Program-made: the position numbers and the translations under genes | The notes under the pieces: model-generated | Seen by the model: the letters and a program-made list of their open reading frames with translations, nothing else | Databases searched by the model: none | Told to the model about the DNA's origin: nothing | Part shown: positions 1-11,293 of the stretch, piece by piece | How positions within the stretch are numbered: position 1 is the first letter of the stretch | How the letters are laid out: each line of letters begins with the position of its first letter | Assembly (NCBI GenBank): GCA_023014335.1 | Contig: JAECYW010000011.1 | Span: forward strand, 434,001 to 498,000 | DNA: 64,000 nucleotides | Origin: Galerina marginata | Lineage: Eukaryota > Basidiomycota > Agaricomycetes > Agaricales > Galerinaceae | Direction of reading: 5' to 3'

Positions 1-1
1 G

Positions 2-130
2 CTCATATTTGAGCATGCCATTAAAGAAATGCGAGCCATGGGTCCTGACAGGTTCAGCGAGGATCGGCCACTCAAGAAGACCAGCACCTCGACCAAAATC
101 GCGAACGCGAGATGGGATGTAGCAAGGTAG
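2..130 (+). CDS. possible 3' end of an upstream gene (partial)
   Basis: An open frame of 43 codons enters from the left edge and stops at a TAG at 128-130. Its composition is polar and charged with no stops, but I recognise no domain. The TAG lies inside a GTAGCT that could instead be a splice donor. It may be the C-terminus of a gene lying mainly outside the window, or chance. Confidence 0.2.
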   Translation, partial: LIFEHAIKEMRAMGPDRFSEDRPLKKTSTSTKIANARWDVAR

Positions 131-1631
131 CTTGGCTACAAGAGAAAAAAAATAGTCGAACTTGTCGTACTTCGAGAAAGGTGTTCGTACTCACACAGAT
201 TTGCCGAAGTCAATACGACCGCCTTCCAAGCTACCCAGAAGTAAATGGATGTCGATTATCTGGAGATTCCTACTGATAAGTCACGGGCGGACGGCTTGAG
301 GGGGAAAGGGGCCAGCAGACTAGACCGACGACATAGATGCGCATATATGCATACCTTAAACTGTTCAACATCAACGGCCATGAAAGTGTGCATTCAAGAG
401 ACCAGTGGCAGCAAAGTAATTTGTATGATTCCAGTAAGAGACCAATTCTTCATTGAAGTCGGGCAGCCTACATAAGTGGACAAGATCATCTGAGAGTGCA
501 CAAGAACTCGCCGAATGAATGTCAACCATTACATCTCAAGTTCTTTATGAACCTAGCATAGCAGTCTCAATACGGGAATTTCATCGAGTACTTTGAAACG
601 AGAATGCTTGTCAAGAGCTAGAATCCGAGCGTAATTGAAAAATGTTGTCGGTTCACCGTTCTCGGTAATGCTTCGCCGTCCTCTCCGCCTCATGACGACC
701 AGAAAAACGGAGAAGAGCCTTTGATTGTGTGCGGGATTATCCAGTTATCTTCGATCACATACTCAATATGGACAACAAGGCGCTCTGGCACCTCAACAAG
801 GAGGATAGGACAGGGAAAGATGAGCTCGACAGCCCCGGGGCGCGGCGGGCGCCGCAGTGCCAGAGGTTTGGAAACTACTATAGAGCAGCCGGTGATGCAG
901 CTCCAGGACATGGTGAGTTACTATGGCCGAGTTTTCGATGTGGCCTAACTCCCAAGGTGTTCGACAGTCGCCAAGGACCAGCGATGGAGTTGAATCTCCC
1001 TCGACGATGAGCTGCCCTGTTTGTTTTAGGTCTGATCGCCAAACAAATGCAACGACGGCCCGGAATTTTTATTCTGCAACGGCCATCTCTTCGACGACAC
1101 TCTTGCTTCTGCCAATTGTTGGCTGCAGCCACGAAGTTTTTTTTGTTTTGAACCTTGTGGTATTGACTTCTCTTCGATATACCACATACAATATAGGGAT
1201 GAAGAACATAAAGCCTTCAAGGCCATTTCACCACCTTACATGGCTGGTTACTGGTACGCCAATGCACAGCTTCAATCTGGAAAAGAACGATTCCTTTGAG
1301 ACTAACATGATCGAGGTAGGACACCTTATTTCACCTTGACCATGCCCCGCAATGCAGCACTATAAGCTAAACCGCCATTGCTGTCAGAATTTCCCAACCG
1401 ATGTAATCGGGACGAAGTCGAAGCTGATGTCAGGTCGATGAGAATACAAAACCGTGGCACTCAGGAAGCCTAGAAGCATGCTGAACGCTTGGTGAGCCCG
1501 CTTCTTTGTTAATTGTGGGGCATTATTTAAGTGGAGCGACAGCACAATGGTCGCCGAGGCGAACGTCATTTGGCCTCCTACCTCATTTACGGGCATTGGA
1601 GTTCTAGCGCTCCTCGACTCTACTTCAGAAC
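131..1631. other. intergenic, no gene recognised
   Basis: Several short overlapping open frames occur on both strands, none longer than about 140 codons. None joins into a recognisable protein through plausible introns. The last 100-200 bp presumably hold the promoter of the FAD oxidase that follows. I see no clear TATA box, tRNA or repeat. Confidence 0.4.
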
Positions 1632-3790
1632 ATGCTTCCCCATTTTGCACTCCAGAATGTCGCATTTATATGCTGTCTAGCCTCTCTTGCGCTGGGTCAA
1701 GACCTACGAGGGCTGTTAAACCAACAAGCACCCGGTGTTAACATCTCCATCGTCCTACCTGGTGAACCCGCTTTTGCCAACGCCAGTCGTCCATGTACGT
1801 CATCTCCCATATTCTGGTGTTCTTGTGATGGTTTTGACGCTTTGCGTATTCAGTCAATCTGCGATTCGACTTCAAACCAGCAGCCGTCGCATTCCCAACA
1901 ACAGTACAAGAAATCTCTGACATCGTGAAGCTGGGAGATATAACCAACCACCAAGTTGTAGCTCGTAGCGGTGGAGTAGGTCATCATCCCTACCTTCATA
2001 CTCTCGAATTCACCTATCTCACCTTGCATAGCACAGCTATATCGCTAACGCCCTCGGCGGCAAAGACGGCGTCCTCGTCATCGACCTCTCCAACTTCCAA
2101 CAAATAACCGTAGACGATAGAGCGGGCACCGCCGTCATCCAAACGGGCAACCGCCTCGGCGACATCGTCACATCGCTGGCAGCCCATGGGAGAGGGCTGC
2201 CCCACGGGACCTGCGCGTATGTGGGGATTGGGGGACATTCAGGTACGTTGGGCTTCCGTCGGGAGAAGGAGATAATATTGACCTTGCGCATTTATTCTTT
2301 TCCTTTATATATCTTCCGTTGGCATTAGCATATGGCGGTTTCGGATTCACGTCCCGGCTCTGGGGTCTGACTATTGATGCCATACTATCCATCGACTTGG
2401 TTTTGGCCAACGGAACGATCACGACTGCATCCCGAAAACTCAACCCCGATCTCTTCTTCGTACGTACATCATCCTGCATACATTTACCTATCCCTGCACC
2501 TTGCTGATTATCGCGTCACCGCCTACCTGTATATTTCCATACTCCTATGTAACTCCTCCCACACCCACGAACGTCGATCCGTCCTTCTTACCTTCGTCCT
2601 AAAAATAACCATCCCCGCATGCATTCGCTCACCCAGGCCATGCGCGGCGCCGGAGGCTCATTCGGCATAACTACCGCCATAACAGTGCGCACCTTTCCCG
2701 CCCCGCCCACCGCCACCATCTTCTCCTACAACTGGCATTTCACCGCCGCCGGAGCAGCGCACGCCCTGTCCGTCTTCCAGTCTTTCTTCCTCACCGCCTC
2801 CCTCCCGCCCGAATTCGGCGCGGAAGTCGTACTCACGCCAGGAGACATCCAGGGGAACGTGAGCGTTGGCTTTGCAGGCGGATGGTACCTCCCGATCGAC
2901 CAACTGAACGCGACGTTAAAGCCGCTATTTGATCGGATGGACCCTCCACGGACGGCGAGTTTTGATACCGGGGATTATTTGCATAGTGCGATTAATTTGG
3001 CTGGAGGGAGCTTGGATACGAAGAGCGCGCCGGATGGGACCGATACGTTCTATGCGAAGTCGTTAATGACGCCGCAGGCTGCGCCAATGTCAGAGAAGAG
3101 TATGTTGGCGTTTATGAATACGCTAGCGAACGAGGGTTTCACAGCGCCTGTGGTGGGTTTCCTCTCCGCCATTTTTGGCTTCAACTTCGCAGTGTGTTTG
3201 GCTCATGGATGTTTTTTTTGTGATTACAGGGCTGGTTCATCCAAGCAGAACTGTTCGGCGGTAAAAATTCAGCGATTAACGCCGTCAAAGTGGAAGACTC
3301 CGCTTTTGCGCGTCGTTCCTCGTTGTTCACGATCCAGTTCTATGCATCGTCGCATGGGAACGTGCCGCCCTATCCTGCTGGTGGATTCACGTTCCTCGAC
3401 GGTGAGTTTTCAATTTCAGTTTTCGGATTTTTTTATGCCGAATATTCATTATTTATCGTAGACGTTGTAAATTCGATCGTGCAGAATAATCCGCCTGATT
3501 GGGATTTTGGGTATGCTCTGCTTTGTTCAGCTACCGGATGGAATAAATACTGACACGATTAAATGCTATTCCAGCGCATATACGAACTACATTGACGACA
3601 GACTTCCAGACTGTAAGTCTCATTTTTTTCCCGTTTTCCTAGACACCATTAAATGTGAACCTAACGAACATGTACTTGAATTACAGTCCAAAGACGCTAT
3701 TATGCCGACAATTACCCCCGTCTGCATCGACTGAAGGATATATTCGACCCTAAAGGAACATTTACGTTCCCCACTTCAATTCAGAACTAG
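1632..3790 (+). CDS. secreted FAD-linked oxidase (berberine-bridge / glucooligosaccharide-oxidase type)
   Basis: Multi-exon gene for an extracellular flavoprotein of the PCMH-type FAD-binding family, which oxidises sugars or small alcohols and makes H2O2. The ATG at 1632 opens a hydrophobic signal peptide ending near LALG (residue 22). Splicing at GT-AG pairs gives RSGGHSY (His near residue 96) and HGTCAYVGIGGHS (Cys near 156). In this family these two residues carry FAD bound at two points. GGFGFTSRLWGL and RGAGGSFGI follow as further FAD-domain signatures. The C-terminus contains a YADNYPRL-like segment and KDIFDPKGTF, typical of the BBE domain, and stops at 3788-3790. I place about seven introns, for example 2460-2636. 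The length, near 480 residues, fits the family. No frameshift is seen, so the gene looks functional. The substrate cannot be told from sequence. Confidence 0.85.
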
Positions 3791-4207
3791 ATTTCGCATT
3801 TAAGATTGGAGCGATCTTGTTCAATCGTATTTTTCAAAATTTAATCATTTGGAAAAACCAAGCAGTAAACAACCCAATTTGGATATAAAGCATTGTCAAA
3901 GGTTTCCTATGAGTTTGGTATTGAAGAAATGCTTGATAGTAGGCACTGGTGGCTCCGATGTGGACCATGGAAATGAAAGCGGAAACAAGATTAGTGAGCG
4001 GCTCTCGACTTTAGTTGGACTTTTAAAACAATATATTGAATGTCGATAGAAATTATGGTAATGACAGATAAAGGTCATTTATTTCACAAATTTGAGACGG
4101 TCGTAATCAAACGCAAGCAGTGCTCACATAAGGTACAAGTAGGACGTAAAAAAAAAATCGCAGTCACCTGGCGCATCGACTTCAAGATCAGCCTCAGTGG
4201 TTCGTCG
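3791..4207. other. convergent intergenic spacer
   Basis: AT-rich spacer between the 3' ends of the FAD oxidase (plus) and the deaminase-like gene (minus). It should contain both polyadenylation regions. I see no gene. Confidence 0.4.
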
Positions 4208-5905
4208 CTAATCGGTAAACCCGGAGTACTGAGGGAACAATGTATCACTTTCCATTAGATGAGTGCCTTGAATATATCTCCAAGCCTCTTTGTTGAGTAT
4301 GGGCGCGATGTGCCCAGCTTGGTGGAGTGGCATACGCCAATCTGTAGGCCAGGTTTCGTTGCAACCCCGAGTATATATCTTCTGTGCTTTGTTAATCCCC
4401 AAGGAGTTATGAATATCGAACCACAGGTCACAGGCCTTGCATGGAAGAGTAGAAACAGAGATGTAATTGAACGGCGGACAAGGTGAGCTTTGAACCCATT
4501 CCAATTTCAGATATTCTGCAATGGCAATTTTGCCATGAATGACGGGATTGGTGAGGCGTCCAAAGTCAAGCTCAGTGTCGCTTCCAGTATATGCAAGCCC
4601 TTTTTCGGCACGGGCCTTACGGCAGACTTCTACCCACTCCTCGATGCTAGCTGGCCACCGAGGCAAGGGTGTTTCGCCGCGATTGATAACTTTCAGCGAT
4701 AAAGAGTGGTCTTTGATCTTGTAAAATTTTCCCGAGAGCATCATGCTCATAAACATGTTGATATCTTGCGAAAACCTGGACAGATTTTCGAGTGCATGAG
4801 TGAGGAAGTTCGCAGAAACGTCCCGATCTTCTCCCACTGAAAATTGTTCAATTTTTCCTCATCGGCTAGCCGCTAATTTGTGGGTAAAAAACTCACCTAA
4901 TCCAGCCTTGGAATCCATGGAGAAACCATGTAAGAAATCCGAGTGGTCAAGAAGATTGACCATGCAAGGGGTAAGCGTGTTCAGGAGTTGAATAAGGCTT
5001 TCGAGGGATTCATCATTGGAAACACCTTGTTTGTTGTGTTGCTCAGCCTCGATATCTGCGAATAATTTGAGGCATTTCGTGGTAAAATCGTCTTCGACTG
5101 TCTGTACTTCTTGAAGTACGCGTAATCCCCTTGCCTCGTCAGGTTCAGTTATTTCTTGATCATCGGGCACGTAGGAATCGTCTTCCTCCCAGTCGCCCTC
5201 TGATTCCGAGCCCAAGTCGTCATTGGGTTGGGTTTCATCCTCGTCTACATCTGACAGCCTATCATCGAGGGTTACTTCCTTGTCAGGTAGACTTTCATCG
5301 AGAGTTACGTCCTCGTCTGAGTCATAGTATTGCTCATTTTCCACCTTTCGTATTCCTTTAAATCTCGTACTTGCTCTGTAGGTCTCGTATCCCGTTCGCC
5401 ACCTCCTCAGGAGGGTAATGTTCTCTCGAAGAAAAGGGATGAGGGCAGGACTTGCGAATTTGTATACCATTTTCATGAATTTGGCCTTTTTATCTGCCAA
5501 GCTATCTGGTTCCAGCGTTCCTGAGGGACCACACAGGTTAATAAAGGCAAGGACTTCACTCCAGACAGATTTGATGTGATTCAACGTTTCCCCTTCGTTT
5601 TGACCCATACCTGCGAGGATGATTTCGACAGTTCCTGTGTGATTTTCGACACTGGGTGGCACAATCCGTAAGGCGGCTGACGTCGGGCGGTCCAATGTTC
5701 TCCATGATATCGAAGCTAGGGCATCGATAAGGTACCGGACCGCGTCTGGTGTGTCCTTGGGATCTTGCGAGTACTTAGAAGGTCCAGAGCTTCGATGAAG
5801 GCTATGACTGATGTGGAAAGGTCTACCACCCCCCAACGTGGCGGAAGTGAGCGCGATGGCAAGTGTAGCGGGTGCTATGTCGTTAGAGTCTTGAGTGACA
5901 GACAT
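4208..5905 (-). CDS. OTT_1508-type deaminase-like protein, catalytic Glu apparently lost
   Basis: Two exons joined by an intron of about 60 bp (GTGAGT near 4895, TTTTCAG near 4838) give about 545 residues. The N-terminal ~190 residues are helical. A very acidic stretch follows (DSDEDVTLDE, GSESEGDWEEDD, about residues 200-270), then a C-terminal domain with IHGK (~437), YISVSTLPCKACDLWF (~465) and RGCNETWP. This order, a His motif followed by PCxxC and an RG...W motif, matches the fungal OTT_1508 deaminase-like family. The canonical H-x-E is here H-G-K, so the proton-shuttling Glu is missing although the Zn-binding His and Cys pair remain. A TATATAA box lies 48-54 bp before the ATG. The gene is divergent from a family member at 7138 that keeps the Glu. 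Function unknown; possibly a non-catalytic partner. Confidence 0.6.
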
Positions 5906-5952
5906 TTCAATGTAACCTGAGTGGGTTGTAAATTCGTTTCAAGAGTGGTGCA

Positions 5953-5959
5953 TTATATA
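5953..5959 (-). promoter_or_regulatory. TATA box of the 4208-5905 gene
   Basis: TATATAA on the minus strand, 48-54 bp upstream of the ATG at 5905. Confidence 0.5.
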
Positions 5960-6108
5960 GCCGAGTTCAGTGCGTGGCGTGTGATACAGAAGCGAGTGAT
6001 TGTTGAATTATGTAAGATCTTGGAGAACAAAGGTCGATGTCCATGCGTTCACTAACTAGACTCGTGACCAGCCGTAGAATGAGGGAGAGAGGAAAGCCTC
6101 GATTCTCC

Positions 6109-6201
6109 GACTGGTACGGCTGAGCTTGAAATGGGGGGGTAGCGACTATCAAAGAAGAAGCTGATGCCATCAATTGGAATGTGCAGAAAGAAGGCCGGAT
6201 T
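6109..6201 (+). repeat. left arm of a long inverted repeat
   Basis: This 93-bp arm is the reverse complement of 6599-6691 with one mismatch. The inner 89 bp (6113-6201) match exactly, including a run of seven G. Homology continues inward for about 35 bp at lower identity, so the arms were once longer. No target-site duplication is visible outside the arms. Confidence 0.9.
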
Positions 6202-6598
6202 AGGGTGACTGCTTAATTAGGTAGCCCGTCGGAAAACCACAGCTTGTACTAAGGTTGTGCCGCGTCGCCTCCTCCTACTTTCTAATATTCAAAAAGGTAT
6301 CAGATTTGGTTCGAATTAACTATTATATTTTACGGTAACCTTGGACTCTTTTTTTGCGCAGTCTGTGAACGGCAACATCGCATTCACAATGATTTAGTAG
6401 CGAACATTACGATAGAACACGCAAAATATACCACTCCTGATGTTTTTGAGTCTTAAACTCAGAGCACAATAATTCTTAAGCACCATTAAGTCATTCTTAA
6501 GCAAATCTCTACGGTAGAAGACGCGCCAGAGTCGGCGACACGTCCTTTGGTGAAAGTAATGGAGATCCCGATGTGCTACCTAATAAAGCAATCGCCCA
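6202..6598. other. loop between the inverted-repeat arms
   Basis: About 400 bp of AT-rich sequence with small repeated units (ATTCTTAAGCA-like near 6470-6500) and no open frame of note. It lies in the shared promoter region of the two divergent deaminase-like genes. Confidence 0.5.
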
Positions 6599-6691
6599 AA
6601 TCCGGCCTTCTTTCTGCACATTCCAATTGATGGCATCAGCTTCTTCTTTGATAGTCGCTACCCCCCCATTTCAAGCTCAGCCGTACCGGTC
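6599..6691 (-). repeat. right arm of a long inverted repeat
   Basis: Reverse complement of 6109-6201. Just beyond it, 6685-6698 and 6720-6733 form a second, short hairpin (CCCTCTAA / TTAGAGGG stem with one mismatch). Confidence 0.9.
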
Positions 6692-7058
6692 CCTCTAACG
6701 AGGGCCTTCGGCGTCGCCTCTTAGAGGGAGCGGTCACCGGTCTATTCACTAACAAGAGTTAAACGAAAACAATTGGAAATTATGGGGACACAATGACCCA
6801 GGAAACAACGCCATGCGGAATTTTCTTCGAATCGACGACATTTCTTGTGGTCATAACCAAATTTAGTGAACAACCACGAAGACGCCCCTTGTTTGCGGGG
6901 GAAATCTCTCTTGTGCTCTTGTAATAGCTGGCGCTCGTGCCTATTTTGGTGTTGAAAAATTGGGTAGTTTGTGTGGCGCATCGACAAACCCACCTATAGA
7001 GCCCGCCGCTCACCTGGTTTGGACTTACAAGGCAGGCTCGGAAGGAGTTTAGGATGCC

Positions 7059-7064
7059 TATAAA
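7059..7064 (+). promoter_or_regulatory. TATA box of the interrupted deaminase-like gene
   Basis: TATAAA, 74-79 bp before the ATG at 7138. This supports 7138 as the start of translation. Confidence 0.5.
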
Positions 7065-7751
7065 TGCTGGCCTCTGTTAGCTCTTGGGGCTCAGATCCAC
7101 CACAGTTTTCAACGGCTTCAGTCTTGTCTTTTCTCAAATGGCTGATGAAGGCAGAATCGAGGCGTTTGCAAATGACCCAGACGTTATAACCCAGCTGATG
7201 GGGCACTTACCAGAACTACGCAAAGGTTCAGAGCATTCTGACAACGCACGCAGGCGCCGCGAAAAATCCGAGTCAAACACCACACTTCATCGAATTTTAG
7301 AGGCACTTGCCCATATTTCTGTAGAGGCTAAGGGTGGCCAGGTCCACGCAATGGCCGCCAGCCATGGACGACCCAAACAGGATAAAGTTACAGGCCACGT
7401 TAATCAAGGGATCCTATACATTTCCAGCAACGATTTCATCCAGAAACATATAACAGATCATCTGGAAAAGACTCTCAAAAAATTCCAAGAACTCCGACGC
7501 CAAACGCAGTCCTCATCAGCTGTCGAAGTTATAAAGGAGGAGATAGCTACTGCCATTTACAATTTTTGTCAAAAGAAGCTACGCGTTCGTTGGGAAAAAC
7601 ATTTCCCCAAATTGGAATTGTACAAGCAGGCTGTCGACCAGAAATTCCTGAACGGTCTGAGCGCGAAGGAGAGGACATTTCACGAAAAACTGGAACTAGT
7701 AACCAAGTTATTTGAGCAGAAACCGATTCCGCCTGAAGATGCCTCTAAGAC

Positions 7752-8163
7752 TGTTATGGATTTATATCTTATTTTGGAGTCGCGGAACACAAAGGTTCCT
7801 TTCGCCGAGATCACCGAGCACGTTGACTCATAGGTAAAAAGTGACTCGTTCTTCCTCTCCAGTATGCCGTAGATACGTACAGAATGTACTAGAATTTAGT
7901 GTAGTTCATGTATATAAGAACGGCCTTCGCAGCTTGAATATTATCGATCATCTTACCCTTGCAAATACACCCGTGTGAACCTAAGTTTACCACTCGTCGT
8001 AAGTCTTACAGGGGTCCTGTAACACATGCTATTGCCAGTGCGGTACATAGCGGCGAGCTTCGTATAGCTAAGGAGTAAGTAATCGTCTCTCAGGTACTAT
8101 TAAACTAACCGGCACGTTAATACTCGATTTCAGAACTCATAGATCTAACCGCGGATCTCAACA
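7752..8163 (+). repeat. left LTR
   Basis: 412 bp, TGTTATGG...CTCAACA, with a TATATAA at 7911-7917 that may start element transcription. No difference from 10882-11293 was found. Confidence 0.95.
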
Positions 8164-8277
8164 TTGGTGGACACATTGGGAAATCGAGACATTAACGACT
8201 TTCCACCTGCGTCAGATCAAGGTAGGATCTGCTGTACTAACTACTGATATTAAGTTGTCTAGATTTCTATTACCGTC

Positions 8278-10611
8278 ATGTCGCTTGATCATGTCTACGG
8301 CGGCAGTCCGCAAACCACGCCCAACTTCGATCTTACGGATCTCACTCCCTTTCAACACCCTTTGGATATTCGCGATATATCCGGCGACATTCAGGAAGGC
8401 ATTTTTGAGCGACCGACCTTCAGTGCCTATTCGCAATACAGACACCAAGCTAAGTTGAAGGAGCGACGATCGTCGGCTCTTGGCTTCGCAAGTCAGTACC
8501 TTCGGAGGACCATCAGCAACGATAAGCGCCTTGTGTTCTCTAGGTGCCTAACTGAAGAGGTTTTTCCGGAGCTCAACTCGAAGCTTGGCAGTCTACTTAC
8601 TGAGGTTCGTTATGTAAAGTCGGCTAGTGGTATTGGATATGCTGTTAAGCGTGAAACATATTCTACAATTTTGAGAATGCTCTATAATATTCTTAAGGAT
8701 CTTAAGAACTTTGTTCTCATCGAAGGATATGCCATCCCAGGCCTTCCGATTTGGGGAAAGGACGGTGACGTCAGTATTTTCCATCGCGAAAACGAGTACG
8801 AAATCTTGGCAATTGCTTTCCGCACTGAGGTCGAACAATTCCTAAGAACTTTTGACAGGGTTTACGATTTTAACGAGTCGCAACCACGTAACCTCGCGTT
8901 GAGAAATCTCAAAGGCTACAGTTCGGAAGAAAGTTCTGTCAGTCAACGCACGAGATCAATTCCTCGCGTCGCTCCCAGCGAACGTAACAATGTCGAACGT
9001 CAATATGCGGCTCACACCTTTCGAACGCGCGACAGCGAGAGCTTATCAAATTCTTCTTCTGCGGAGAACGGACTGACGGGGATACAGGCAAAACCGTCCA
9101 GTAGCTTCCTAACTAGCCTTCTTGGAAACATTGGAGACAAATTTCAAACGGCTGAACCAAAGCAACGGTTTGCTTCACCCCCATCAGCCCGACTAACTCA
9201 TCAAATTAAAGGAACGCCCAATCACAACTATCTGAGAAGTAGCAGTGATCAGCCGCAAAGAATTTTGCCACAAATTCCCAAGACAAATGTTCCCCAACCC
9301 GCTTCTACAAAGGGCCCATATTTCGACGTTAAACTGAAACCGGAAATGGTACCAAAATGGGATGGAAACACCAATACGCTCGTCAGATGGATCGCAAAGA
9401 TCAATAACCTTGCTTTTATGTCTAAAACAGTATATAATCAACTAGGCCAAATCGTTCCTAGACGCTTAGAAGGCTCAGCGGAGACTTGGTACTGGTCCCT
9501 TCCTAGTAAATTTCGCGATTCTAGTGAAAAGAATTGGGATACCTTGCGTAACACGATTACTGATTACTACATGAATCGCAAATGGCTAGATCAACAAAAG
9601 GGTAAAGCTATACGAGCCTATTACCGGGAACCAGGCCATTCAGATGAAATGCCGAGCGAATATTTCATACGCAAGAGAGAGTTATTGGACACTGTATGGA
9701 CACTGGATGATTCGGAATTGATACTTGAGGTCATGAATGGAGCACCTGCAAATTGGAATACAGTACTTACAACTCAATTATATCCGTCCGCCGTCGATTT
9801 TCAAACCGCCATTAAATACCACGAAGACACTCTTATGGACATGGAGTTTGATTCCTCATTCCAGCAGGATCAATTCGCTTACCGAGGGCCGGATGAAGTT
9901 GAGAACGAAATCGATTTATTTGAACGGACATCTGAGAGTAAAGTGCAATGGGAAAATACCAGGCCATCCTACATCCCTAGAACAAATGAGCAAGATACTC
10001 AAGCAGAAACCGTCCGACTTTCTCAGGCATTAATTCCAGAAGAACAATCTCCGAACTCTAAGAGCAACCGAATAGAAAATTCACAGGAAGTCAGAACATT
10101 CCACATTTGTGTCCAGAAAGAAACCGCGATTTCTAGAGAGGACTCTCAACTTTCTGCTCTTAAAGGAGTCGGTAGTGCGCAAAATACGAATACATCAAAG
10201 GAGAATAGCCACATATCTGAAACTCGCGACCAACCTCGACTATTCAATCCGGCCCGTATGTCATGTTTACCGTCCAACACAATCAATCCCAAAGTCAACT
10301 ACGGATCTAGTAGGTCCTTACTTTCATCTGCGGAGCCTCAAAAACTGCGTTTTAAGTGCAGATTTAAGACGAAAGAAGCTATAAACCCTGCGTTAGAAAT
10401 CGGGAAAATTACAGTCAAGCCCAACGTCAGTGAGGGAGATAAACCATGGCTTACACCAAGGAAGGATTATGAAGATCGTACTTCGTCCTCATTTTGGTGG
10501 GGGGGAGAGTGTGAAAAGAGATTTGGCACTCCTTGGCATGAGTCTAAGAACATTCTACCTCGACGAGCTGGACATCGCAATTTTCATGAAGGTCAAGAGA
10601 AAGGAAATTAA
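8278..10611 (+). CDS. retrotransposon Gag-like polyprotein
   Basis: An intronless frame of 777 codons filling the interior of the LTR element. The first ~130 residues are unrecognised. Residues ~230-330 are Ser/Gln-rich and disordered. The segment from about 350 (KPEMVPKWDGNTNTLVRWI, then GSAETWYWSL and a long helical stretch to ~520) has the layout of retrotransposon Gag capsid proteins: a W-D-G start, a helical domain and aromatic pairs. The C-terminal third is charged and low in complexity. I see no CCHC zinc knuckle and no protease motif, and the frame ends with no pol downstream. It would assemble particles for packaging element RNA. Being free of stops it may still be translated. Confidence 0.8.
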   Translation: MSLDHVYGGSPQTTPNFDLTDLTPFQHPLDIRDISGDIQEGIFERPTFSAYSQYRHQAKLKERRSSALGFASQYLRRTISNDKRLVFSRCLTEEVFPELNSKLGSLLTEVRYVKSASGIGYAVKRETYSTILRMLYNILKDLKNFVLIEGYAIPGLPIWGKDGDVSIFHRENEYEILAIAFRTEVEQFLRTFDRVYDFNESQPRNLALRNLKGYSSEESSVSQRTRSIPRVAPSERNNVERQYAAHTFRTRDSESLSNSSSAENGLTGIQAKPSSSFLTSLLGNIGDKFQTAEPKQRFASPPSARLTHQIKGTPNHNYLRSSSDQPQRILPQIPKTNVPQPASTKGPYFDVKLKPEMVPKWDGNTNTLVRWIAKINNLAFMSKTVYNQLGQIVPRRLEGSAETWYWSLPSKFRDSSEKNWDTLRNTITDYYMNRKWLDQQKGKAIRAYYREPGHSDEMPSEYFIRKRELLDTVWTLDDSELILEVMNGAPANWNTVLTTQLYPSAVDFQTAIKYHEDTLMDMEFDSSFQQDQFAYRGPDEVENEIDLFERTSESKVQWENTRPSYIPRTNEQDTQAETVRLSQALIPEEQSPNSKSNRIENSQEVRTFHICVQKETAISREDSQLSALKGVGSAQNTNTSKENSHISETRDQPRLFNPARMSCLPSNTINPKVNYGSSRSLLSSAEPQKLRFKCRFKTKEAINPALEIGKITVKPNVSEGDKPWLTPRKDYEDRTSSSFWWGGECEKRFGTPWHESKNILPRRAGHRNFHEGQEKGN

Positions 10612-10881
10612 TGTTACGGAGGAGGATACAAAGCAGAGTGATAAAACCAACCTTATGGACGGCGTTTCACTCAGGTAAAGTTCCAGTTCCAGATTTTCGC
10701 AACCGGACAAGAGATCGGATTCCGACAACCGGCGTCAAAATTAAGCGCTCACGCATGGGACGTGAAAAGCCGCACTGCAAATTTGGCACCGTGTTTTTTA
10801 ATTTTCTGATCTTTTAAAAAGACTTTATTACTACTAAAGAATAGCACTATGTAACTTTGTATTCCGAGACTGGGGGGGCTA

Positions 10882-11293
10882 TGTTATGGATTTATATCTT
10901 ATTTTGGAGTCGCGGAACACAAAGGTTCCTTTCGCCGAGATCACCGAGCACGTTGACTCATAGGTAAAAAGTGACTCGTTCTTCCTCTCCAGTATGCCGT
11001 AGATACGTACAGAATGTACTAGAATTTAGTGTAGTTCATGTATATAAGAACGGCCTTCGCAGCTTGAATATTATCGATCATCTTACCCTTGCAAATACAC
11101 CCGTGTGAACCTAAGTTTACCACTCGTCGTAAGTCTTACAGGGGTCCTGTAACACATGCTATTGCCAGTGCGGTACATAGCGGCGAGCTTCGTATAGCTA
11201 AGGAGTAAGTAATCGTCTCTCAGGTACTATTAAACTAACCGGCACGTTAATACTCGATTTCAGAACTCATAGATCTAACCGCGGATCTCAACA
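10882..11293 (+). repeat. right LTR
   Basis: 412 bp, identical by eye to 7752-8163. It is followed directly by the second copy of the AAGAC target duplication. Confidence 0.95.

Larger units (their letters stand above)
7752..11293 (+). mobile_element. non-autonomous LTR retrotransposon, gag-only
   Basis: A 3542-bp element bounded by two 412-bp LTRs that I read as identical, each starting TG and ending CA. It is flanked by a perfect 5-bp target duplication, AAGAC (7747-7751 and 11294-11298). The internal region holds one long gag-like frame and no protease, reverse transcriptase, RNase H or integrase. A G-rich polypurine tract (about 10871-10880) precedes the right LTR and a presumed primer-binding site follows the left LTR (from 8164). 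Identical LTRs imply very recent insertion. Movement would need enzymes supplied by another element. Confidence 0.95.

Noticed and set aside
6109..6691. Typical MITE with target duplication
   Set aside because: The arms are clear, but I could find no matching short repeats outside them, so I describe it only as an inverted repeat.
7752..7833. Natural C-terminus of the 7138 protein
   Set aside because: These residues are encoded by the LTR, and the same sequence occurs in the right LTR. The true downstream part resumes at 11294.
8278..10611. A host gene of 777 codons
   Set aside because: It lies wholly between the LTRs and has a Gag-like layout, so it belongs to the retrotransposon.
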